Source: Clostridium sp. LS
GTDB taxonomy: Bacteria > Bacillota > Clostridia > Clostridiales > Clostridiaceae
Direction of reading: 5' to 3'
Assembly: GCF_002760435.1 (NCBI RefSeq)
Contig: NZ_AUUU01000039.1
Coordinates: forward strand, 1-64,000
Length of the DNA: 64,000 nucleotides
In this document: in pieces, positions 35,701 to 44,797 of the stretch
Numbering within the stretch: the first letter of the stretch is position 1
Layout: every line of letters starts with the position of its first letter
Program-made: the position numbers and the translations under genes
The notes under the pieces: model-generated
Seen by the model: only the letters and a program-made list of their open reading frames with translations
Told to the model about the DNA's origin: nothing
The model's database searches: none

Positions 35701-35889
35701 AAAATTTATCTAGCAGTTCCTCAAGTATAAGCATCTGATAAAGGATTTCCTAGAATTTATGGATAATAATTACAATATAAGAAAATGCTAGAAATAATAG
35801 CATCAAATCAAAATTTAAGTAATTTACAAGATTATATAGATTTAGCTAAAAATAAGTATAATATTGAAATACGTTTTATGGAGGAATAA
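35701..35889 (+). pseudogene. C-terminal remnant of a second toxin gene
   Basis: One frame reads KIYLAVPQV, a stop, ASDKGFPRIYG, two stops, then LQYKKMLEIIASNQNLSNLQDYIDLAKNKYNIEIRFMEE and TAA. The three stops show decay, but the frame is continuous and ends two bases before the next ATG, the usual arrangement of a polymorphic toxin tail and its immunity gene. The toxin family is not recognisable from what is left. Confidence 0.55.
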
Positions 35890-35891
35890 AA

Positions 35892-36344
35892 ATGGAGTTT
35901 AAATCAGAAGTTATGGAAGTATTATTAAAAATAAATTTTTCAGAGAGAGCTAAAAAACTTGCTGGAAAACATTCTATTGATAGTAAAGATGCACCTGAAA
36001 ACTATGATACTGAAGAAGTTATCAAGATATTTAGTGAATTAGGATACGATGCTAAGTTTAATAAGAAAGAGAACTTTTTTAAAGTTACTGAAAAACTAAC
36101 GCAATATAGGGTTCAATGCCATATATCTGTGAAATATAGTTATGTAGAAATTGGTTGGTACTTATTTAAAGATAATAAGTTCTACGAAGGTGATGTGTGG
36201 TCTGCAATGAAAAAAGCTTTAGAAGGTGATGATGAACAGTTAATGAAGCCAGAGTTTCATAGCTACGAAGAGCTTAAAGAAATATTAGCAGAGGCATTTG
36301 AAATGTATGAAGATTTTAAAAGAGAACTAGAGATCTTAAAATAA
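35892..36344 (+). CDS. probable orphan immunity protein
   Basis: The 150-residue cytoplasmic protein is acidic with a mixed alpha/beta pattern (YRVQCHISVKYSYVEIGWYLF, a helical C-terminus EELKEILAEAFEMYEDFKREL). TGGAGGAAT precedes the ATG inside the end of the toxin remnant. Its position right behind a toxin tail supports an immunity role. Retaining an intact immunity gene behind a dead toxin would protect against siblings that still carry the toxin. Family not recognised. Confidence 0.55.
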   Translation: MEFKSEVMEVLLKINFSERAKKLAGKHSIDSKDAPENYDTEEVIKIFSELGYDAKFNKKENFFKVTEKLTQYRVQCHISVKYSYVEIGWYLFKDNKFYEGDVWSAMKKALEGDDEQLMKPEFHSYEELKEILAEAFEMYEDFKRELEILK

Positions 36345-36439
36345 CTTGTGGTTAACTATAACAATGATAAGAGTCAATGTTTCTAATGAAGAAGCATTGG
36401 CTCTTTTCATGTAAAGAAATTGAAAGGGGTGAAGATGAT

Positions 36440-36559
36440 GTGTCAAATTATGAAGAGAATTACTATGTTACTACTGAAATTATGCATAATGGAGGACGTC
36501 TAATAGGCATGAAAAAGCGATATTTGGACGCTAAAAGATATTACTTTGAATTTAGATAA
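36440..36559 (+). CDS. possible small protein, 39 residues
   Basis: GTG at 36440 follows AGGGGTGAAG at a workable distance and opens SNYEENYYVTTEIMHNGGRLIGMKKRYLDAKRYYFEF. The peptide is rich in Tyr and Arg and resembles nothing I know. Its 3' end overlaps the convergent small gene at 36541. It could equally be chance. Confidence 0.25.
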   Translation: MSNYEENYYVTTEIMHNGGRLIGMKKRYLDAKRYYFEFR

Positions 36560-36705
36560 TCGTAAAACTCCTCTAAACTTACTTCTGTAAGCCCTCGAGC
36601 TTTCATATACTTTGTGATCTCATACAATAAATAAGTACCGCGTATGGCGATTATTAGAATACATAATCCTATGGAGAGCAAAAATCCACTAATAAAATAT
36701 AGCAT
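36541..36705 (-). CDS. small single-pass membrane protein
   Basis: The 54-residue protein has one hydrophobic helix (about 2-24) followed by a short cytoplasmic tail, YEITKYMKARGLTEVSLEEFYDYLNSK. AAAGGAAG precedes the ATG at 36705 at good spacing, which favours this start over one further upstream. Function unknown. Confidence 0.5.
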   Translation of the reverse strand: MLYFISGFLLSIGLCILIIAIRGTYLLYEITKYMKARGLTEVSLEEFYDYLNSK

Positions 36706-36894
36706 AGTATCACTTCCTTTACATGTACAGATCATCCAAAAATCTATTAATTTATTCTAATAAATAAAGTAGTAGCAAGGTGGAAATTACTGTTTTGTTA
36801 AAAATGACCATATTTAACTGAAAAAAGATAATTTTATATTTAACGACCTAACTCCTATTAATATATAGTATTAAAAATTCATTATAAGATAGCA

Positions 36895-37212
36895 CTAGGA
36901 TATAATAACTTCTCCATCTCCTATTAATACAAATTTATATCCAGGTTGAAGAGGAATCAAATTAAATTTTTTAGATTGTGGTTTTACACGTATTCCTTGA
37001 AGTGGTGTTGCATGAGAATCAAAAATGATTACATAAATCCGTTCGCTAAAAGAAGGATTTTGTACAGTATAAGATATACCTGGTGAAAGTTTTAAATTCT
37101 CTACCTTGTAAAAGCCTTTTGTAAGAGGCTGCGAAATAGCTATAGCTGGTATTAAAAGAATTTTAAAAGAAAAACAAAGTAAAAGTAAAAATATAATTAT
37201 AGCTCTTTTCAA
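36895..37212 (-). CDS. small secreted protein, paralogue of the next gene
   Basis: The 105 residues start with a signal peptide or anchor (about 1-27). They then form a small beta-rich domain with KGFYKVENLKLSPGISYTVQNPS, RIYVIIFDS and a C-terminal PLQPGYKFVLIGDGEVIIS. It shares this plan with the protein at 37312-37629: G[FV]Y, a conserved NPS, FDS, and P-GY-x-x-[LV]-V/I near the end. Function unknown; the pair looks like a local duplication. AAGGTGG precedes the start. Confidence 0.6.
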   Translation of the reverse strand: MKRAIIIFLLLLCFSFKILLIPAIAISQPLTKGFYKVENLKLSPGISYTVQNPSFSERIYVIIFDSHATPLQGIRVKPQSKKFNLIPLQPGYKFVLIGDGEVIIS

Positions 37213-37311
37213 GAGTATGTGCCACCTTTCTATTTAAAGTTCGATAAGTAAAATGTGTATATATATGAGTATCGTAATGAAAACAAATTATAAAATATGT
37301 TGTATTTAAGA

Positions 37312-37629
37312 TTAATCTATAATAATTTCATCATTAGTAACCACTAATAGTTGATATCCCGGTTCAAGGGGGGTTAAAATATATGCTTCCGAATTAGGAA
37401 TCAATTGCATATATTGTTGTGTAATTTGGTTTGAATCAAAAGCCATTATAAAAGCATACTCATTATTAGAAGGATTTTTAATAGTATGTGTCATATTTTC
37501 AGATAAATTTAAGTCTTCTGATCTATATACTCCCTCCTTAATAGTCTTTTGCTGAGCCATCGAAGGTATTGAAAGCAAATTAAATGACAAATATAAGCAT
37601 AATAAAAACATAAAAAAGAATTTTTTCAT
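37312..37629 (-). CDS. small secreted protein, paralogue of the previous gene
   Basis: The 105-residue protein has a signal peptide (about 1-25, ...SIPSMAQQ) and a compact domain with EGVYRSEDLNLSENMTHTIKNPS, AFIMAFDSNQ and PLEPGYQLLVVTNDEIIID. The ATG at 37629 is at the right distance from AAAGGTGG; a GTG at 37641 overlaps it. About a hundred bases separate it from its paralogue, both on the minus strand. No recognised family. Confidence 0.6.
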   Translation of the reverse strand: MKKFFFMFLLCLYLSFNLLSIPSMAQQKTIKEGVYRSEDLNLSENMTHTIKNPSNNEYAFIMAFDSNQITQQYMQLIPNSEAYILTPLEPGYQLLVVTNDEIIID

Positions 37630-37798
37630 TAGATTAACCACCTTTCGATTTTAGTTTATACAAAAAATATTATGTTATTCCCAAGATGTTTTATATTAAC
37701 TTACACAATTCTAACCTTTTATTCATAGAATAATTATATTTTTAAGAGACAATCTATCCTTAGATTATAATTTAGACGATACTACAGGAGGATTGCGG

Positions 37799-38866
37799 AT
37801 GAAAATAATAAAAAGAATGATAATATTTATTGTAATTATAGTTATAGCAGCAGAAACATTAATAGGTGCTATTCCAAATAATATCTATATTAGATCAAAG
37901 TTGAATTCTAATAATCAGGGAAATCCAATTAGAGTGGGAGTAATATTTTATAGTTTTGATGATCCTTATGTTATTTTATTAAAACAAAGTTTAGAAAATA
38001 TTGAGAAGAAAAATGAAGGAAAAGTTAAATTTAATTTTTATGATAGTAAAAATGATCGGGCTATACAAAATCAAACTATTAATACATTGCTGGTAAGTGG
38101 AGATGTTGACCTGCTCATATTAAGCTTAGTGGATTTGGTAAATGATCCAAAAGAAATTATTAATCTAATTAAAGAAAAAAATATTCCAGTAATTTTTGCT
38201 AGTAAACGAACAGTTAAAGTAGATGAAAATATTGTTAAATCATATGATAAAGCTTATTATGTAGTGCCAGATTCAGAGCAGGCAGGAAGATTACAAGGGA
38301 AAATGATAGTTAATCTATGGAATAAAAATAAAAAAACTATAGATACAGATAAGGATGACATTATGCAGTATATGATATTACAAGGTGGAGTCAACAATAA
38401 TGAAACAACTGATAGAACTAAATATTCTATTGAGACAATTAAAGATGCGGGAATAAAAGTAGAGCAACTTGCATCAGCGGTGTGCAATTGGAATGAAGAT
38501 TTGGCTAGGGAGGCAACGGAAGGCTTATTAACACAATATAGTAATAAAATTGAGGTAGTAATTGCTAATAATAATGCTATGGCTATAGGTGCCGTAAAAG
38601 CACTACAAAAACATGGATATAATAAAGGCGATAATACAAAAACTATACCTGTTGTTGGAATTGATGCACTACCAGAATCACTAGATTTCATAAAAAAAGG
38701 ATATATGTCAGGTACCGTGCTGCAAGATCCTGATGTTATGGCAGAAGCACTTTATGAAGTTGGAACGCACTTAGTTAGTAACACGCGTTTTGATTGTACA
38801 AAAGAATATAAATGCGATGAAAGTGGAAGAATTATTGAATTGCCTTTTAAAGAATATATGAGTTAA
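37799..38866 (+). CDS. MglB-like galactose/glucose-binding protein
   Basis: This 355-residue periplasmic-binding-type protein has a membrane anchor (about 5-25) and no lipobox. The family-2 sugar-binding fold follows, with VGVIFYSFDDPYV, DLLILSLVDLV, NIPVIFASKRTV, DSEQAGRLQGK, IEVVIANNNAMAIGAVKAL, VVGIDALPE and GTVLQDP. These match galactose-binding MglB. The ATG at 37799 is six bases after AGGAGG. No transporter genes are adjacent; the neighbour is a sensor kinase, so it may work as a ligand receptor for signalling rather than uptake. It is a paralogue of the gene at 40751 and of remnants at 25627 and 27760. Confidence 0.87.
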   Translation: MKIIKRMIIFIVIIVIAAETLIGAIPNNIYIRSKLNSNNQGNPIRVGVIFYSFDDPYVILLKQSLENIEKKNEGKVKFNFYDSKNDRAIQNQTINTLLVSGDVDLLILSLVDLVNDPKEIINLIKEKNIPVIFASKRTVKVDENIVKSYDKAYYVVPDSEQAGRLQGKMIVNLWNKNKKTIDTDKDDIMQYMILQGGVNNNETTDRTKYSIETIKDAGIKVEQLASAVCNWNEDLAREATEGLLTQYSNKIEVVIANNNAMAIGAVKALQKHGYNKGDNTKTIPVVGIDALPESLDFIKKGYMSGTVLQDPDVMAEALYEVGTHLVSNTRFDCTKEYKCDESGRIIELPFKEYMS

Positions 38867-39211
38867 GAATAATTCTACTGTTTGTAGATTAAGTTTAAAA
38901 AGGAAGATAGAAAAATCCAAAGACAAACATAAATTACTTTCAAAGATAGTCAATAGCGGTGGAACAAATTAGTGTCTATAAATCATATGTTTATTATAAA
39001 GTTAGTATTCATAGGATGCAGACATAATAAACTAAATTTTAAACCATTTTATTGAAATAGAGGATTTTTAATCTAAATGTCGAATTTAACATATATTACA
39101 AAAAAGAGGTGAGATACAGATGGGGCGGTTATTAAGGCAAATGATAGATTAAAGGAATGGGAAAAATTTATATCAATTATAAATGAAAATTCTTCAGGAA
39201 GACAAGTTACA

Positions 39212-40459
39212 TTGGAATCATGGGAAAGGTGCAAAAAATTAGGATTAGAGTCGGACAAAATAATATCTAAATTTCTTTCTGATGAAGAACTTGAACAAAA
39301 GTTGCAAGAAAATTCGCAGTTAATTAAAATTTCAAAGTTCTATATGGACTTTTTATCCATGAATCTAACCGATACACCACATATGGTTGCTTTATCAGAT
39401 AACGAAGGGTGGATTATTGATTTTAGAGGGACGCCAGAAGAATTAGGCGGAAGAGAAGCTGGACGTTGTCTTGGAGCAAGTTGGGCTGAAGAAAATATAG
39501 GAAACAACGGTATTGGGACAGCATTAGTAATAGGTCAACCAGTTCTGGTTTATGGAGTAGAACACTATGTAATGGCTTTTAGAGGATGTGCCTGTATAGG
39601 TGTACCTATAAAGAGGAATGGAAATATTATAGGAGTGATTAATATAACTGTGCCTGTTCAGTATGATCATCCTGAAAGAGTACATATACTTATAGCTTGT
39701 GCAAATTCTATTGAGTTCGCAGTTAAATCTATTAATAATGATAATAACCCTACAAATATTTCATCTGAAATAAATTTATCAGTAACAAGTGAATTAATTG
39801 CAACAGCAGTCCATGATCTGAAAAATCCTTTATCTGTAATTAGAGGATTGGGCCAATTAGGAAATTTAACTTCTGATAAATCTAAAATTAATAATTATTT
39901 TACTAGAATAATCAAACAAGTTGATGAAATGAATTATATGGTTATGGAACTTTTAAGTATCTTTAAGCCGGAAGAACTTATATATCAAAAGGTAATTCCT
40001 ATAATAGAAGACGTTTTATACTCATTTGAGCCTATTTGCGATTCTAAAAATATTAAATTATCGTTAATTAATGATGCAGATGAGTATGTAAATATGTCTG
40101 AAAGGCTCTTAAAGAGGGCAATTCAGAATCTTATAAATAACGCAGTGCAAGTAATGGATAACGGTGGGATGATTGAAGTTAGAACAAAACTAGATAAAAA
40201 TTTTATATTAATTTTAATTAGGGATACTGCAGGTGGTATACCAGAAGAATTAAACGAGACCTTATTTGAGCCTTTTTCTTTTAGAAGAAACGGTGGGACA
40301 GGACTTGGATTATTTATGGCATATCATACAATTACTAATATTCATAAAGGTAAGATATGGTTTGAAACAGAATTAGATCGAGGAACTACATTCTTTATAA
40401 AATTACCAATCACACAAGAGTTTGAAAATTCATCAATACAACAATATAAATTTGTTTGA
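39212..40459 (+). CDS. GAF-type sensor histidine kinase with a broken start
   Basis: The protein has an AcoR-like GAF sensor region (about 55-175; GWIIDFRGT, GASWAEENIGNNGIGTAL, GVPIKRNGNIIGVINITVP). The kinase core has an H-box ATAVHDLKNPLSVIRG (His201 counted from TTG 39212), an N-box NLINNAVQVM, DTAGGIPEE and GGTGLGLF. It should phosphorylate a response regulator, but none is adjacent. TTG 39212 has no ribosome binding site. The frame is open upstream to 39113 without a start. An ATG at 39120 behind AGAGGTG is out of frame and would be restored by one extra G in its GGGG run, giving M-G-A-V-I-K-A-N-D-R. Two MglB-like proteins flank it and may supply its signal. Confidence 0.85.
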   Translation: MESWERCKKLGLESDKIISKFLSDEELEQKLQENSQLIKISKFYMDFLSMNLTDTPHMVALSDNEGWIIDFRGTPEELGGREAGRCLGASWAEENIGNNGIGTALVIGQPVLVYGVEHYVMAFRGCACIGVPIKRNGNIIGVINITVPVQYDHPERVHILIACANSIEFAVKSINNDNNPTNISSEINLSVTSELIATAVHDLKNPLSVIRGLGQLGNLTSDKSKINNYFTRIIKQVDEMNYMVMELLSIFKPEELIYQKVIPIIEDVLYSFEPICDSKNIKLSLINDADEYVNMSERLLKRAIQNLINNAVQVMDNGGMIEVRTKLDKNFILILIRDTAGGIPEELNETLFEPFSFRRNGGTGLGLFMAYHTITNIHKGKIWFETELDRGTTFFIKLPITQEFENSSIQQYKFV

Positions 40460-40558
40460 GTTATCTCATTCTTGTGCTTATATTTATTAATAGAAACATT
40501 GAAGATTGATTATATAGAATTATTAAAAGATATATATAGTTATAAAATCAATCGAAAG

Positions 40559-40599
40559 AGACAGTGAATTATATTTTAAATGATTCACTGTCTTTTGCT
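40559..40599 (+). terminator. terminator after the histidine kinase
   Basis: AGACAGTGAAT and ATTCACTGTCT form a stem around about 14 bases, followed by TTTGCT. The T run is short, so strength is uncertain. Confidence 0.55.
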
Positions 40600-40750
40600 A
40601 TCATTGAAAGCGTATTAAAAGTGTATCAAGAGAAAATACATGATAATATTCTATAATTTGAAATTATAGTACAATATTACAAGAATAAATAAATCTATTT
40701 ATAAGAAAATAATATTATTAATTCTTATAATAATGAAGGACTGATTTAGA

Positions 40751-41794
40751 ATGAGGTTATTTAGAAAAATATTAATAGTTGCAGAAATTATAGTCATTAT
40801 AATTTTTGTAAATAGTAATAAAAGAATATGTACTCAAGTAATAACTACAAAAGAAAATCCAGTAAAAGTAGCTGTATTATTATACAGATTTGATGATGAT
40901 TACATTTCGTTGGTTCGTCAAAGCCTAGAGGATATTCAAAAGAAAAATGAAAACAAAGTTCAATTTACTTTTTATGATGGAAAAAATCAACAATCCATAC
41001 AGAATGCAAGTATCGATAAATTACTTAAAAATGAAAATGTTGATTTTATATTACTAAATTTAGTAGATACAAAAAGTACAAAGGAAGTTATTAATAAAAT
41101 TAAAGATAAAAATATTCCAGTAGTTTTGTTTAATAGAGAGCCTGTGGATATAGATGCTGTTAAGTCTTATAACAAAGCTTATTTTGTAGGAACAGATTCA
41201 AAAGAGGCTGGTGAATTGCAAGGAAAAATTCTTGTTGATATTTGGAATAAAGATAAGGAAGCTATAGACGAAAATGGAGATAATATAATGCAATATATTA
41301 TGTTGATGGGAGAACAAGATAATATAGAGGCGATTGATAGAACAAGATATTCTGTTGACACAATTAATAATGCAGGAATAAAAACACAAGAACTTGCGCT
41401 TAAAGTTGGAAATTGGAAAGAAGAAAACGCTAAAGACATTGTAAAATCACTCTTTTTACAATTAGGAAATAAGATTGAAGTAATAATTTCAAATAATGAT
41501 TCTATGGCAATAGGTGCTATAGAAGCTTTACAAGAATATGGATATAACAATGGAAGTAAAACAAAAACAATACCCATAGTTGGGGTTGATGCATTACCAA
41601 AAGCACAAGAGCTAATTAAAAAAGGTTTTATGACAGGTTCGGTGCTTCAAGATCCTTATAAAATGGCTGAAGCTATTTACATTATTGGAATGAATTTTGT
41701 TGAAGGGAAAAGTCCTCTTGACGGTACACAATATAAAGCTGATGATACAGGGGTTGCAATTCGTATACCATATCAGGAATATATAAGTAAATAA
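40751..41794 (+). CDS. MglB-like galactose/glucose-binding protein, second intact copy
   Basis: The 347 residues include an N-terminal anchor (about 6-22) and the sugar-binding fold: VAVLLYRFDDDYI, DFILLNLVDTKS, NIPVVLFNREPV, DSKEAGELQGKILVD, IEVIISNNDSMAIGAIEAL, PIVGVDALPKA and GSVLQDPYKMAEA. The C-terminus GVAIRIPYQEYISK matches the decayed copy at 28206. A weak GAAGGACTG ribosome binding site precedes the ATG. Like the copy at 37799 it has no ABC partner genes nearby and neighbours the GAF kinase. Confidence 0.87.
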   Translation: MRLFRKILIVAEIIVIIIFVNSNKRICTQVITTKENPVKVAVLLYRFDDDYISLVRQSLEDIQKKNENKVQFTFYDGKNQQSIQNASIDKLLKNENVDFILLNLVDTKSTKEVINKIKDKNIPVVLFNREPVDIDAVKSYNKAYFVGTDSKEAGELQGKILVDIWNKDKEAIDENGDNIMQYIMLMGEQDNIEAIDRTRYSVDTINNAGIKTQELALKVGNWKEENAKDIVKSLFLQLGNKIEVIISNNDSMAIGAIEALQEYGYNNGSKTKTIPIVGVDALPKAQELIKKGFMTGSVLQDPYKMAEAIYIIGMNFVEGKSPLDGTQYKADDTGVAIRIPYQEYISK

Positions 41795-41801
41795 TAGTTA
41801 G

Positions 41802-42005
41802 TATTTTATAACTTATAATGCAGAGATTATACTAAGTGGAAATAGAATTTATTGGAGTAAAGCTATAAATGGTGATCCTGTAGAGTATTTTATAAAAATA
41901 AAAGAAAAAGAGGAAAGAACACAGCCAATTGCTCATTGTAAAGCTTCTGTACTTAACTTTTTTACTGAAATAACAGAAGAGCAATACTTAAAATTAAATA
42001 AATAA
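41802..42005 (+). pseudogene. fragment of an unrecognised small protein gene
   Basis: An open frame reads NAEIILSGNRIYWSKAINGDPVEYFIKIKEKEERTQPIAHCKASVLNFFTEITEEQYLKLNK and TAA. It looks coding but has no ATG, GTG or TTG start in frame after the stop at 41799. A decayed relative occurs at about 30195-30290. It is probably the 3' end of a lost gene. Confidence 0.45.
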
Positions 42006-42322
42006 ACTAATTTTAAAGTTATAATATAAAGCTATAGTAGTATCAATTATATTATTATAGCTTTATTAATAAAATAGTATTTCATAACAATATAAATTAA
42101 GTAAGAAGGAAATTATTTTTGGTGATGCGATTTCTTTTCTCTTCAATAACACTCAGTACTAAAAAGGACAGGCAGAAAAGCAAGTACATTGACGGCACCC
42201 AGCTATGTTACAATTGTAGAATAATTCAAAATGAAATTATCCATTTTAGAAAGTAGTGATATAATATGACATATGAATTATTTATAAACTAACCGATAAA
42301 TCGAAATTTGAGGTGAAATGCT

Positions 42323-42511
42323 ATGGACAAATATACAAGAGAAGAATTGATAGAAGCACTACGCCCTGTATCTTCAATTATCAGCAAATGTGAAAAAGCA
42401 CAACTAAAATTTGCGGAGGGTACATCTCACCACACCCGCTTTAAGAACATAATAAAAGCGATGCATATTTCAAAATCATTAATAACAGATGAAATTAGTA
42501 AAAGGGGTTAA
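42323..42511 (+). CDS. small conserved-looking helical protein
   Basis: The 62-residue protein is helical and basic (REELIEALRPVSSIISKCEKAQLKF, HTRFKNIIKAMHISKSLITDEI). TGAGGTGAAA precedes the ATG at proper spacing. No domain is recognised. It stands before the flavodoxin gene but about 80 bases apart. Confidence 0.6.
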   Translation: MDKYTREELIEALRPVSSIISKCEKAQLKFAEGTSHHTRFKNIIKAMHISKSLITDEISKRG

Positions 42512-42587
42512 TTCCAGTTTTTCGGTGAGATTATGAGTATAACGTGAAGCTTGACAAATTCTAATTTTACGAAAGGAGATAATACAT

Positions 42588-43061
42588 ATGAACAATACAC
42601 TTATAGTTTATTATTCACTTTTCCAACACACAAAGAATTTAGCATCAGAAATAGCAAGGCAGACTGGTGGTACTATGAGAGAATTAATTCTTGATAAGAA
42701 TTACTCTTTTGACTATAATACGGCTGCTAAAGAAGTAAGAAATGAAATTTCTAGAGGATATTGCCCTAAACTAATATCTGGAAATGAGTCAATATATGAT
42801 TATCAAACAATATTTATAGGTACACCTAACTGGTTTAAAACATTAGCCCCACCAGTTATGAGTTTTCTTAAACAGCATAATTTTGAGGGCAAAACAGTAA
42901 TTCCTTTTTGCACTCATGGAGGCGGTGGCTTTGGCCAAATTGAAAATGATATAGCCAAAGAGTGTCCAAAATCCATAATTTTACCTGGTATTGCTTTAAA
43001 CGGTACTATTGCATCAGAAGAGGTCACAAATTGGCTTGAAACAATTGGATATGAATTATAA
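42588..43061 (+). CDS. flavodoxin-family protein
   Basis: The 157 residues have the flavodoxin_4-type layout: FMN phosphate loop VYYSLFQHTKNLA near the N-terminus (the usual S-x-T-G-N-T reads S-L-F-Q-H-T-K-N), YQTIFIGTPNWFKTLAPPVMSFL for the isoalloxazine loop, and KTVIPFCTHGGGGFG. It is a cytoplasmic electron carrier or FMN-dependent reductase partner. AAAGGAG precedes the ATG. The partner enzyme is unknown. Confidence 0.88.
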   Translation: MNNTLIVYYSLFQHTKNLASEIARQTGGTMRELILDKNYSFDYNTAAKEVRNEISRGYCPKLISGNESIYDYQTIFIGTPNWFKTLAPPVMSFLKQHNFEGKTVIPFCTHGGGGFGQIENDIAKECPKSIILPGIALNGTIASEEVTNWLETIGYEL

Positions 43062-43130
43062 TAAAATTCTAATTTGAAGTTAAGTATTATAAATAGTAAT
43101 TTAAAATAACTGGATTTTGGAGGTTTTATA

Positions 43131-43679
43131 TTGGATATGGAGACAGAGATGAATTTTAATGATAAGTTTTTGAATGAATTTTGGAATGATAGTGACTATT
43201 CAAAGAAAGAATATATATCTGAGTTTCCTATAGATGAACTAATAGTAAAAGTGGAAGAAGAAATACACTACAGGTTGCCAAAAGCATATGTAGAATTAAT
43301 GAAATTACATAATGGCGGTCTTGTTAATAAATGTTGCTTCAAAACAAGTACATCTACAAGTTGGGCAGAAGATCATATTGCAATAGAAGGAATATATGGT
43401 ATAGGTTTTGATAAGCCCAATTCATTAGGGGGAGAGTTTGGAAGTCGTTTTTGGATTGAGGACGGATGGGGGTATCCTGACATTGGTGTTGCTATTTGTG
43501 ATTGCCCATCGGCTGGACATGACATGGTATTTTTGGATTATAGAGAATGTGGAAAAGATGGAGAACCTAGTGTGGTACATATAGACCAAGAGTTTGATTA
43601 TAAAATAACTAAATTAGCAGATTGTTTTGAAGAATTTGTTTTAGGACTTGTAAATGAGGAAGATTTAAATATGGAGTAA
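43131..43679 (+). CDS. SMI1/KNR4 (SUKH) family protein
   Basis: The 182 residues show the SUKH pattern: a Glu-rich lead, VEEEIHYRLPKAYVELMKLHNGG (normally LP..Y..ll...NGG), then WIEDGWGYPDIGVAICDCPSAGHDMVFLDYR and VVHIDQEFDY. In bacteria SUKH proteins are often immunity proteins of polymorphic toxin systems. Here no toxin gene is adjacent, so it is an orphan or a housekeeping relative. TTG 43131 is seven bases after TTGGAGG and is preferred over the ATG six bases later. Confidence 0.88.
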   Translation: MDMETEMNFNDKFLNEFWNDSDYSKKEYISEFPIDELIVKVEEEIHYRLPKAYVELMKLHNGGLVNKCCFKTSTSTSWAEDHIAIEGIYGIGFDKPNSLGGEFGSRFWIEDGWGYPDIGVAICDCPSAGHDMVFLDYRECGKDGEPSVVHIDQEFDYKITKLADCFEEFVLGLVNEEDLNME

Positions 43680-43787
43680 ATCTTATTAGAGAACTATTCA
43701 ATTGATAAATTCTAATTTATCAAGATGATGACTAAACGAACATAATTTTTAGCTTAAAGTATGTTGCATTATTCTTAAAAGCTAATT

Positions 43788-43815
43788 AAGGGAAGCCAAA
43801 ATGACTTCTCTTAAA
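43788..43815. other. inverted repeat after the SUKH gene
   Basis: TTAAGGGAAG and CTTCTCTTAA pair around CCAAAATGA. It is followed by AAAATC on the plus strand and preceded by few A residues, so it is only a weak terminator candidate. Confidence 0.35.
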
Positions 43816-43939
43816 AATCATATATTTTCAACACTGTTCTAAAATATGACCTATTTTTAAAGTTGTAAAACACTTTGTTGATTCTGATTTGCCTGAGCTA
43901 AAATAGAAATTAGTTTTTGATGTTTACAATAGATATATA

Positions 43940-44599
43940 TCACAAACATACAACACTATTCTTTTTTTCTTTAGCCTCATATAATGCTTTGTCTGCTAAT
44001 GAAACAAACTTTTCGATATCCATTTTATTTTCTGTTGAAGTAATTCCAATACAGATGGTAACGTTACTACAGAAAGTATGCTCTTCAACAATATTCCGAA
44101 TTCTTTCAGCTAATACTAAAGCTCCGTTGCTATCTGTTTGGGGGAAAATAATTGCAAACTCTTCACCGCCCCAACGTGCAACGGTATCATATGTCCTTAC
44201 ACTGTCTACAAAGATATGAGAAAGCTCTTTTAATACTTTATCGCCTTTAGTATGACCGAATGTATCGTTAATACTTTTAAAATTATCCACGTCAATAATA
44301 GCAAGGGATACTGTGGAATTGTCTCGACTCAATTTATTCATTTCATAGACAAGCATATCATAAAAGTATCGTCTATTTTGTAATCCAGTTAGTGGGTCTT
44401 TATATGAGTTCTGGTACAACTGTTTAATCAGTTTACCTAATAGCACACCTGAAAGGGTTAGAATAAGTATAATAGCCATCCATATTGAAAAATCTCCTTT
44501 ATATGGCGAATATTTGTCCATTAAGAAGATAATTAAACTAAAAACAAACCCTGCTGCAGATAAAATAGCAGGAGTAAACTTGTAGAAATATTTTTTCAT
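43940..44599 (-). CDS. membrane diguanylate cyclase (GGDEF)
   Basis: The 219-residue protein has two membrane helices (about 10-27 and 39-60) and a complete GGDEF domain: DPLTGLQNRRYF, AIIDVDNFKSINDTFGHTKGDKVL, active-site RWGGEEFAII and ADKALYEAKE. It should make c-di-GMP from GTP. No inhibitory RxxD is visible five residues before GGEEF (the segment is YDTVARW). There is no sensory domain beyond the membrane part. The PgaD-like protein at 28271 is a conceivable c-di-GMP target in the same window. Confidence 0.92.
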   Translation of the reverse strand: MKKYFYKFTPAILSAAGFVFSLIIFLMDKYSPYKGDFSIWMAIILILTLSGVLLGKLIKQLYQNSYKDPLTGLQNRRYFYDMLVYEMNKLSRDNSTVSLAIIDVDNFKSINDTFGHTKGDKVLKELSHIFVDSVRTYDTVARWGGEEFAIIFPQTDSNGALVLAERIRNIVEEHTFCSNVTICIGITSTENKMDIEKFVSLADKALYEAKEKKNSVVCL

Positions 44600-44797
44600 T
44601 TCTCAATCCCTCCATAAGGTCTATCCATTTATTCCACCAAAGTTTTCTATAATTTCAACTAAAATCATTCTTCAAATCCACTGATTTAGCTATATTCCAT
44701 ACCAAAATGACGCCAATTGTAAATATTGAATTAACCCTGATAGTTTGTTTTTTAATTGTGAGTATTGCCTGTAAAGTATATTTCAGGGGGAATGAGT

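Noticed and set aside
38257-38691. Minus-strand frame inside the MglB-like gene
   Set aside because: The same kind of antisense frame recurs in the paralogue at 41179-41577, as expected from shared codon use; no ribosome binding site.
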